Assembly: GCF_003967275.1 (NCBI RefSeq) | Contig: NZ_AP018721.1 | Location: 2,418,001-2,482,000 of the forward strand | Direction: 5' to 3' | Length of the DNA stretch: 64,000 nt | Source of the DNA: Sulfuritortus calidifontis | Lineage (GTDB): Bacteria > Pseudomonadota > Gammaproteobacteria > Burkholderiales > Thiobacillaceae | In this document: in pieces, positions 8,604-14,958 of the stretch | Layout of the letters: each line of letters starts with the position of its first letter | Numbering within the stretch: position 1 is the first letter of the stretch | Position numbers and translations under genes: made by a program | The notes under the pieces: generated by a model | Told to the model about the DNA's origin: nothing | The model's input: only the letters and a program-made list of their open reading frames with translations | Database searches by the model: none

Positions 8604-9798
8604 CAACCGGGCTGGTGCCGGCTTGAGCAGCAGGCGTATCCGCATCGTCCACCTGCAACTGCTGCCCTTGATGAGCGGTGTACAGCGAGTGAGTCTGGAC
8701 GAATTGACTCGGCTAGACCGCAATCGCTTCGAACCCTTTGTGATCTGCAAGGAAACCGGGCCTTTCACCGAGGCCCTGGTGCGTGCCGGCATCCCGTTTT
8801 TCCTGGTGCCGGAACTGGTGCGAGAGATTTCACCGCGCCAGGATTGGCTGGCGCTGCACAAACTGACCCGGCTGTTTCGCGAACAGCGCTTCGATATCGT
8901 GCATACCCATTCCTCCAAGACCGGCATCTTGGGCCGCCTGGCCGGCCGCCTGGCCGGCGTGCCGGTGGTGATGCACACCGTGCATGGCTATGCCTTCCCG
9001 GCCGCCCGCAATGCCTTTCAGTTTTGGCTGTATCTATTGCTGGAATGGCTGGGTGCACGGATTACCGATGCCCTGATCTTGCTGAAACGGGAAGATGCGG
9101 AGCTGGCCGCCAAGCGTTTGCAGGTGGCCGCAGACCGGCTCCACCTGGTTCCCAACGGTGTGGACGTGTTGCATTACGTACCGCGCGGCGAGGCCGAGCG
9201 CAACTTGATTCGGCAAGGACACCTGGGAGTCACTGCGGATTGTGTGGCAATCGGCATGGTCGGCCGTTTGTGGCACCAGAAGAACCCCGACTGTTTTGTC
9301 CGCGCGGCGATCAGGCTGTTGCGCAGTGGTCATGACCAGGCCCGATTTTTTTTGATCGGCGACGGTGAACTGAGGCCCAGTTTGGAGGCGCGCCTCCAGG
9401 AGGTTGGTTGCGCAGATAGGATTCGCATCCTCGGCTGGCAGGACGATGTGGCCGGTCTGCTGGCCGGATTGGATATCTTCGTCTTGCCCTCCCGCTGGGA
9501 AGGTCTGTCTCTGGCGATTCTTGAAGCCATGTCGAGCGGATTGCCGGTGGTCGTGTCGGATATTCCGGGCAATCGGGATCTGGTCAATGTGGGCGTCGAT
9601 GGCTACGTTTTTCGGCCGGATGACGATGCCGATCTGGCGGCCAAATTGGCAAGCCTGATCGCGGATGCCGATCTGCGGCGGCGTTTCGGGACAAACGGTC
9701 GGCGCAAGGTGACCGACCGCTTTACCCTGGCCGACCGCATCGACAAAATTGAACGCATCTATCTTCAATTGCTTGAACGGAAAGCCGCGCTTGGCTGA
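8593..9798 (+). CDS. glycosyltransferase family 4 (GT4)
   Basis: A 401-residue GT4 enzyme that starts inside the end of the previous gene. It has the HTHSSKTGILGR element near residues 97-108 seen in many capsule and EPS GT4 enzymes, VPNGVD as the interdomain linker near residue 185, and EX7E as EGLSLAILE near residue 303. It is the last of five glycosyltransferases in this run, suggesting a repeat unit of perhaps five or more sugars if each acts once. That count is inference. galE follows after 23 bp. Confidence 0.85.
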   Translation: MATDNRAGAGLSSRRIRIVHLQLLPLMSGVQRVSLDELTRLDRNRFEPFVICKETGPFTEALVRAGIPFFLVPELVREISPRQDWLALHKLTRLFREQRFDIVHTHSSKTGILGRLAGRLAGVPVVMHTVHGYAFPAARNAFQFWLYLLLEWLGARITDALILLKREDAELAAKRLQVAADRLHLVPNGVDVLHYVPRGEAERNLIRQGHLGVTADCVAIGMVGRLWHQKNPDCFVRAAIRLLRSGHDQARFFLIGDGELRPSLEARLQEVGCADRIRILGWQDDVAGLLAGLDIFVLPSRWEGLSLAILEAMSSGLPVVVSDIPGNRDLVNVGVDGYVFRPDDDADLAAKLASLIADADLRRRFGTNGRRKVTDRFTLADRIDKIERIYLQLLERKAALG

Positions 9799-9821
9799 GC
9801 CTTCTTGACGATGGGTAGACT

Positions 9822-10829
9822 ATGAAAATTCTGGTTACCGGCGGCACGGGCTATATCGGCTCCCACACCGTGGTGGAATTGCTGGCAGCGGGTTACGAGG
9901 CGGTCATAGTCGACAACCTGTGCAACAGCAAGGCCGACGTGCTCAACCGGATCGAGCGCATTGCCGGCCACAGGCCGGACTTCATCCAGGCCGATGTCCG
10001 CGACAGGGCGGCCATGCGCGACCTATTCAAGGCGCATCGCTTCGACGCTGTCATCCACTTCGCCGGGCTCAAGGCGGTGGGTGAAGCCGAGGCCCAGCCG
10101 TTGCGCTACTACGACAACAATGTGACGGGCAGCCTGGTCTTGTTTGAGACCATGATGGATGCGGGCGTCAAGACCGTGGTCTTTTCTTCCTCGGCCACGG
10201 TGTATGGCGAGCCTGCGAGCAATCCGATACGGGAGGATTTCCCGCTCGCCCCGGCCAATACCTATGGCCGGACCAAGCTGATGATCGAGGACATGCTACG
10301 CGATCTGCACCGTTCCGATTCTGACTGGCGCATCGGCCTGTTGCGCTACTTCAACCCGGTAGGTGCACACGACTCCGGCCTGATCGGCGAAGACCCGAAC
10401 GGCGTCCCCAACAACCTGATGCCCTACATTGCCCAGGTGGCTGCCGGCCGGCTGCCGCAGCTCACAGTTTACGGCGGCGATTACGCCACACCGGACGGGA
10501 CGGGGGTGCGCGACTATATCCATGTGATGGATTTGGCGCTGGGACACTTGGCCGTTCTGCGTCATCTGGCCTGCACACCCGGCTTGGCGACAGTGAACCT
10601 GGGTACCGGCCAGGGCCATAGCGTGCTGGAGATGGTGCACGCATTCGAGCGGGCAAGTGGCAGGGCCATTCCATACCAAATCGCCGAACGTCGGCCCGGC
10701 GATATTGCTGCCTACTATGCCGACCCCGGCCTGGCCGAAAGACTCTTGGGCTGGAAGGCGGCACGGGGCATAGCGGAGATGTGCGCCGACACCTGGAAAT
10801 GGCAGATGAATCAGCATTCAGATTATTAA
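9822..10829 (+). CDS. galE: UDP-glucose 4-epimerase
   Basis: Interconverts UDP-glucose and UDP-galactose with bound NAD. It is an extended short-chain dehydrogenase of 335 residues, the normal GalE length. The NAD-binding GTGYIGSH motif lies at residues 8-15, the catalytic Ser in SSSATVYGEP near 125, and the Tyr/Lys pair in TYGRTK near 147-152. Here it probably supplies galactose or a related epimer to the EPS pathway. It is the last gene of the tightly packed + strand run; the next gene has its own promoter. Confidence 0.95.
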   Translation: MKILVTGGTGYIGSHTVVELLAAGYEAVIVDNLCNSKADVLNRIERIAGHRPDFIQADVRDRAAMRDLFKAHRFDAVIHFAGLKAVGEAEAQPLRYYDNNVTGSLVLFETMMDAGVKTVVFSSSATVYGEPASNPIREDFPLAPANTYGRTKLMIEDMLRDLHRSDSDWRIGLLRYFNPVGAHDSGLIGEDPNGVPNNLMPYIAQVAAGRLPQLTVYGGDYATPDGTGVRDYIHVMDLALGHLAVLRHLACTPGLATVNLGTGQGHSVLEMVHAFERASGRAIPYQIAERRPGDIAAYYADPGLAERLLGWKAARGIAEMCADTWKWQMNQHSDY

Positions 10830-10846
10830 TAACGTCTTATGTTTCA

Positions 10847-10876
10847 TTGACATACCCTTGCCAGCAGTGCTACTTT
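10847..10876 (+). promoter_or_regulatory. sigma70-type promoter of the repeat-protein gene
   Basis: A perfect -35 hexamer TTGACA at 10847-10852 is followed after 18 bp by TACTTT at 10871-10876. Transcription would begin ~10 bp downstream, giving a ~30-nt leader that ends in an AGGGG ribosome binding site at 10902-10906 before the ATG at 10914. It sits just after the galE stop and separates the small secreted protein from the EPS operon. Confidence 0.55.
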
Positions 10877-10913
10877 GGCACCAGAAACTACACGCACGCG
10901 TAGGGGTTGCATC

Positions 10914-11492
10914 ATGAAAAATCGGCTCAAGCACACTTTGCTCGCTGCCGCCTTGGCCGGAAGCTTTTCCGCCTACGCCGCATTCCAACCGGGCATGGGT
11001 ATGGCCCAAGTGGAGAATGAAATCCAGCAGCGCATGCAGCAGGGGCAGGATTTGGCCACCATCATCAGCGCTGCCGCCGCCGCCGGCATCACCCCCAGCA
11101 CCCTGACTTCGGCGCTGATCACCCAAGGCTTTCCGCCCGGCCAGGTGGTGACCTCGATGATCGCCGCCGGCATGCCGGCCAACCCGGTCGTCGCAGCCGC
11201 CATTTCTTCCGGCGCCCCTGCCGATGCCGTGATCCAGGCCGCCATCACGGCGGGTGCCCCGGCGCAGAGCGTGATGCAAGCCGCAGTTTCCACCGGCGCC
11301 ATCACCCCGCAGGCTGCCATGCAGGTCGCCATCGCATCCGGCGTGGACCCGACGACGATCACCCCGCCGACTGCTGCCGGCCCTGCAGGTCCGACCGGCC
11401 CAACCGGCCCGACCGGGCAGCCGGGTGCCCCCTTCAGCTTCACGCCGCCGCCGGCAGGCGGTGGCGGCGGTGGAACTGCCAGCCCGAGCTAA
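10914..11492 (+). CDS. secreted Ala-rich 14-residue-repeat protein with collagen-like tract
   Basis: I do not recognise this 192-residue protein as a named family. Residues 1-22 form a Sec signal peptide (basic start, hydrophobic core, AYA cleavage site). Residues 44-142 are seven consecutive repeats of 14 residues (the last has 15), each starting with Gly and fitting Gly-x-Pro-x-x-x-Val/Ile-x-x-Ala-Ala-Ile/Val-x-x. Residues 156-173 are six Gly-X-Y triplets (GPA, GPT three times, GQP, GAP) like collagen. The tail is Pro/Gly-rich and ends in a six-Gly run. There is no PEP-CTERM anchor and no lipobox. The ATG at 10914 is chosen for its signal peptide and the AGGGG box. With its own promoter and terminator inside the EPS locus, it is a candidate matrix or surface structural protein. 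The function is unknown. Confidence 0.75.
   Translation: MKNRLKHTLLAAALAGSFSAYAAFQPGMGMAQVENEIQQRMQQGQDLATIISAAAAAGITPSTLTSALITQGFPPGQVVTSMIAAGMPANPVVAAAISSGAPADAVIQAAITAGAPAQSVMQAAVSTGAITPQAAMQVAIASGVDPTTITPPTAAGPAGPTGPTGPTGQPGAPFSFTPPPAGGGGGGTASPS
11043..11339 (+). repeat. seven in-frame 42-bp (14-residue) tandem repeats
   Basis: These encode residues 44-142 of the protein at 10914. The units begin at Gly 44, 58, 72, 86, 100, 114 and 128. Units four and five (GMPANPVVAAAISS is unit 4, GAPADAVIQAAITA is unit 5) and unit six (GAPAQSVMQAAVST) are most alike; the outer units are more divergent, which suggests old internal duplication. Confidence 0.8.
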
Positions 11493-11508
11493 GCGGCACA
11501 TCGATTTG

Positions 11509-11537
11509 AAATGGCAGCCTGCGCTGCCATTTTTTTT
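11509..11537 (+). terminator. rho-independent terminator
   Basis: The stem ATGGCAGC / GCTGCCAT with loop CTGC is followed by eight or more T residues (11530-11537). It begins 17 bp after the stop of the repeat-protein gene, so that gene forms a monocistronic unit between promoter and terminator. Confidence 0.85.
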
Positions 11538-11562
11538 GAGCCTGTTTGATTTGATTTCTTGG

Positions 11563-11583
11563 ATGCCGGATCAAGTCCGGCAT
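11563..11583. repeat. REP-like palindrome ATGCCGGA-tcaag-TCCGGCAT
   Basis: A perfect 8-bp inverted repeat with a 5-bp spacer lies between the terminator and the second polymerase gene. Very similar GCCGGATCAAGTCCGGC palindromes are dispersed in many proteobacterial genomes. Only one copy is seen in this window. Confidence 0.5.
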
Positions 11584-11619
11584 GACGAATCGAAAACATA
11601 GGCGTCTCTACGTCAGCCC

Positions 11620-13179
11620 ATGCCCCCAGTCACCACCACAGCGCATTCCACTGCCCACATCCCCGACCAGTGGGTCTACTACGGCCTGCTGGGGCTGCTG
11701 GTTTGGGCCCCGCTGCCCCTGGCCAGCAACCGTATCTGGGCGGTGGGGATTCTGCTGGCCTGGGCGCTGGCCTTGCTGGCCGGCGCCATTTATAGCTGGC
11801 GCCATCACCCGTCTCTGGCCCTGAGCCGGCTGCGGGATTTTCGCTGGCCGCTCATGCTGCTGGGCGCCTATGTGCTGCTCACCCAATTGCAAAGCCTGCC
11901 CTTGCCGGGGGCGTGGCTGGCCGCGCTGTCTCCGGAAAGCTATCGCGTGCAGTCGGCGGCCGGCCTGGCCGAGGCCGGCCTGGCCTATCGCCTCAGTATC
12001 GACCCGTATCACAGCCGGCTGTATGCCAGCCTGAGCGTGGTCTACTTCATCGCCTTCCTGGTCGCCGCGCTCACCCTGCGCCAGAGCCAGCGCATCGAGC
12101 GCCTGGCCGAGGTGCTGGTATGGTGCGGCCTTGCCCATGCCGTGCTGGGCGCGGTGCTGTATTCCTTCGAGGCCCAGTACCGCTTGTTCTTCACCGAGGT
12201 GTCGCATGACAAGGTGATCGGCACCTTCGTCAACCGCAACCATTTCGCCGGCTATATGGAGTTGTGCCTGGCAGTCGGCATCGGCCTCATGCTCAGCCGG
12301 CTGGGCAACGGCAGTGCCGGCAGCCAGGGCTGGCGCCATCGGCTGGTCGCCGCCCTGCGTTTTCTCATCAGCCCCAAGATGCGCCTGCGCCTGATGCTGG
12401 TGATCATGGTGATCGCCCTGGTGCTCACCCGCTCGCGCATGGGCAATACGGCCTTCTTTTCAGCGATGCTGATCGTCGGCGTGATCGCGCTCATCCTCTC
12501 GCGCCGCATGGCCCCGGCCACGCTCGGGCTGATCGCCAGCCTGGTGATCATCGACATCTTCATCATCGGTACCTGGGTGGGGGTGGAGAAGGTGGTGCAG
12601 CGCATTCAGAACACGCCCTTGCTGGCCGAGACCGGCGAAACCGGCCTGCCTGAGGCGGAGCCCGCGCAAACCGGTCGAGCGGCAGCCGCGATCAAGCCGC
12701 CCACCCTGTCCATGCGCGAGCAGTCCCTGGAGGAACGCGCGGTGCCGGCGGCCTACAGCCTGGGCCTGATCCGGGACTTTGCCGCGTTCGGCAGCGGTGG
12801 CGGCAGTTTTTACAATGCCTTTTCCCGCTACCGGCCGGCCGAGATCGACCTGTTCTACGACCACGCCCACAACGACTACGCCGAGATCGCGGCCGACACC
12901 GGCGTGCTGGGCTTGCTCTTGCTGGGTGGCGTTACGCTGCTGGCGGCGGGCCGGGCGCTGTGGGTGCTGGCCAGGCGCCGCTCGCCCCTCGCGCGCGGCA
13001 TGGCCTTCGCGGTGCTGATGGCGATCGTCGCCCTCGCCATTCACAACACGGTGGATTTCAATCTGCAGATTCCGGCCAATGCGCTGACTTTTACTGTCAT
13101 TCTGGCCATGGCTTGGTGCGTGGCGCTGCTGCCGCGGGGCAGCCACAAACATGCGCTGGCTCCGGCGAGCCCGGCCTGA
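11620..13179 (+). CDS. O-antigen ligase/Wzy-like membrane protein
   Basis: A 519-residue polytopic inner-membrane protein of the Wzy_C/O-antigen ligase superfamily. About a dozen hydrophobic segments are visible. A large loop from ~320 to ~420 contains RDFAAFGSGGGSFYNAFSRY and then DHAHNDYAEIAADTG, the hallmark region where His and Asp residues act in glycan transfer. It is the second such protein in the locus and is separated from the main operon by a terminator and a palindrome, so it may be expressed independently. It could polymerise the EPS or ligate it to another carrier. It points toward the convergent TPR gene, a common partner of this family. Confidence 0.8.
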   Translation: MPPVTTTAHSTAHIPDQWVYYGLLGLLVWAPLPLASNRIWAVGILLAWALALLAGAIYSWRHHPSLALSRLRDFRWPLMLLGAYVLLTQLQSLPLPGAWLAALSPESYRVQSAAGLAEAGLAYRLSIDPYHSRLYASLSVVYFIAFLVAALTLRQSQRIERLAEVLVWCGLAHAVLGAVLYSFEAQYRLFFTEVSHDKVIGTFVNRNHFAGYMELCLAVGIGLMLSRLGNGSAGSQGWRHRLVAALRFLISPKMRLRLMLVIMVIALVLTRSRMGNTAFFSAMLIVGVIALILSRRMAPATLGLIASLVIIDIFIIGTWVGVEKVVQRIQNTPLLAETGETGLPEAEPAQTGRAAAAIKPPTLSMREQSLEERAVPAAYSLGLIRDFAAFGSGGGSFYNAFSRYRPAEIDLFYDHAHNDYAEIAADTGVLGLLLLGGVTLLAAGRALWVLARRRSPLARGMAFAVLMAIVALAIHNTVDFNLQIPANALTFTVILAMAWCVALLPRGSHKHALAPASPA

Positions 13180-13248
13180 TCTGGCCCCGGGGGTATTATT
13201 CTCTTTGCACAGCCCATCATTTTGGGTCTGCTCTGGTTGACTGAAAAT

Positions 13249-13516
13249 CGTCCCCTCCCCTGCCCTCCCCATAAATGGGGAGGGGGCATTTGAGCAGATG
13301 CTCACAAATGAAAGTGGCGAGGCCCCTGCCCTCACCATGAATGGGGGGCATTTGGTACCGGCCCGAGACTCCTCCCCTTTCATGAGGCAGACTCGGAAGG
13401 GGCTCAAACCCAGCTCAGCCACGTCCCCTCCCCCATTTATGGGGGAGGCTGGGAGGGGCTCAGGCCCAGCTCAGCCATGTCCCCTCCCCCATTTATGGGG
13501 GAGGCTGGGAGGGGGA
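13249..13516. repeat. C-rich palindromic repeats, including two 56-bp direct repeats
   Basis: The 359-bp gap between converging genes (13180-13538) contains no convincing gene. It holds a CCTCCCCAT-aa-ATGGGGAGG palindrome near 13265, a degenerate copy near 13330, and two nearly identical 56-bp direct repeats at 13399-13454 and 13455-13510. Each 56-bp unit carries the 10-bp palindrome CCTCCCCCAT-tt-ATGGGGGAGG. The hairpins may block read-through between the opposing EPS operons. There are no unique spacers, so this is not a CRISPR array. Confidence 0.75.
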
Positions 13517-13538
13517 GCATTTACGTTTTGTCCCCCCC

Positions 13539-14180
13539 TCAAGGGTAGTCTGCCACGCCATGCCGCCTGGCGATGGCGACCAGCTGTTTTTGCAATGTCG
13601 GCAGTGCCCGGGCATGGGCGGCGCGCAGGGCCGCCTTGCGTTCAGGACTGAGCGTGCCCCAGCGCGCCAGACCTATCTCGGCCAGGCCGGTTTGCACGGC
13701 CGGCTCGTTCTGGCCGTAGGCCATGGCCAGGTCGAAGGCCTGCCACAGCTCGGGCCCTGACTCGCCCAGATAGTGCCGGGCCAGGGCGATGTTGGCCCAG
13801 GTGTGGGGCGACATCGGCCGCCGCAGGCTGGCCTGGCGGTAATACGTCAGGGCCTGCTGCAAAAGCGGCCGTGCCAGGTCGGGCACGGCCAGGGCGCGGT
13901 AGGCCCGCAGGGCATAGAGGAAACCCAAGTCGTCGTAGAGCTGCGGGTTGTCCGGGGTGAGGGCCAGCGCCTGTTGCAGGTCGTCCCGAGCATTGCGCCA
14001 TTTTTCGATCTCGGCCGGCAGGTCTTCGCCATCGCGCCATTGGCCGATCTGCCAGCGCGCCTTCAGGGTGAAGGCATCGGCCAGCGCGGCGCGCCCGCCG
14101 TGATAGGCGGAAACGACGGCGACCAGCAGACCGAGGCCGAGCAGCGCCCAGGCCAGGGGATGACGGCGGGCACGGTTCAT
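13539..14180 (-). CDS. membrane-anchored TPR protein of the EPS locus
   Basis: A 213-residue protein with one N-terminal transmembrane segment (residues ~9-25) and a helical remainder with TPR-like units, for example DLQQALALTPDNPQLYDDLGF near residues 68-88 and a second unit near 115-145. It would face the periplasm. The start overlaps the end of the phosphatase gene upstream as ATGA. TPR proteins next to Wzy-like polymerases often act as assembly partners, and the O-antigen ligase-like gene converges on it from the other side. No enzymatic motif is visible. Confidence 0.65.
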   Translation of the reverse strand: MNRARRHPLAWALLGLGLLVAVVSAYHGGRAALADAFTLKARWQIGQWRDGEDLPAEIEKWRNARDDLQQALALTPDNPQLYDDLGFLYALRAYRALAVPDLARPLLQQALTYYRQASLRRPMSPHTWANIALARHYLGESGPELWQAFDLAMAYGQNEPAVQTGLAEIGLARWGTLSPERKAALRAAHARALPTLQKQLVAIARRHGVADYP

Positions 14181-14911
14181 GCGCCGCCTCGCTCCGGCAG
14201 GCCGAGAATGCGGGCCGGCCGGTCATATACCATGCGCTGGGCCAGGTCGGCACCCAGCAGGTGGCTGACGGCCTCGAAGCCGGCGCTCAGGTTCGGCGGC
14301 CGGTGCTTGCAATTGTGGGCATCGGTCGCCAGCACCCAGACCCACTCCTGTTCCAGCAGATAAAGCGCGGTCTTCTGCGCCGTCTCGCCGAACTGGCCGA
14401 CGAAGGAACCCGCCGTGAGCTGCAGCCAGCAGCCCATGTCGACGAAGGGCCGGATCCGCTCCGGATTCTGCATCGCCATCTTGTTGCGCTCGGGGTGGGC
14501 GATCAGGGGACGAATCTTCAACTCGAGCAGCTTGTCGACGAAGGCCTCGCTGCCGACGGGGATGAGCTGGTGCGGGAATTCGAGCAGCAGGATGCGGTAG
14601 CCATCGACCTCGCCCAGGAAAGGCACCTCTTCTCGCAAAATCAACTCGAACGATTCCGGCTCCAGCCGCATCTCGCCGCCCAGGCGAATCTCGAGTGGAA
14701 TTTTTCTCAACTGCAACAATTCATGAAACGCCTCGAATTCCTGGCGTAGCGAGCTGCGGGTGTTGCTGTAGCGGGTCGGGTGGACATGGGGCGTCAGCAC
14801 CGACAGCCGGATGCCGTCGGCCACCGCCATTTCCGCCAGGTCGACGGCCTCGTGCACCGTCTGCGGGCCATCGTCGACGCCGGGGATGAAGTGGCAATGC
14901 AGGTCGATCAT
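14177..14911 (-). CDS. PHP-type tyrosine-protein phosphatase (CpsB/YwqE-like)
   Basis: A metal-dependent phosphatase of the PHP superfamily, 244 residues from the ATG at 14911. I preferred this start because MIDLHCHFIPGVDDGP is the canonical N-terminus of CpsB/Wzb-like enzymes. Metal ligands are visible in DLHCHF, in LTPHVHPTRY near residue 50, in IAHPERN near 140, and in ATDAHNCKHRPP near 200. It would dephosphorylate the BY-kinase encoded immediately upstream and thereby set EPS chain length and export. It overlaps the TPR gene by 4 bp and follows the kinase gene by 47 bp. Confidence 0.88.
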   Translation of the reverse strand: MIDLHCHFIPGVDDGPQTVHEAVDLAEMAVADGIRLSVLTPHVHPTRYSNTRSSLRQEFEAFHELLQLRKIPLEIRLGGEMRLEPESFELILREEVPFLGEVDGYRILLLEFPHQLIPVGSEAFVDKLLELKIRPLIAHPERNKMAMQNPERIRPFVDMGCWLQLTAGSFVGQFGETAQKTALYLLEQEWVWVLATDAHNCKHRPPNLSAGFEAVSHLLGADLAQRMVYDRPARILGLPERGGA

Positions 14912-14958
14912 GGCAGCGTCAGGGCAGGCCGGCAACAGCCCGGCCGTTCACGCGGAAA

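Noticed and set aside
11582-11824. An 80-codon + strand frame starting in the REP-like palindrome
   Set aside because: It overlaps the start of the second polymerase gene in another frame and has no family pattern.
13399-13510. Possible CRISPR array from regularly spaced repeats
   Set aside because: Only two adjacent 56-bp copies with no unique spacers and no cas genes in the window.
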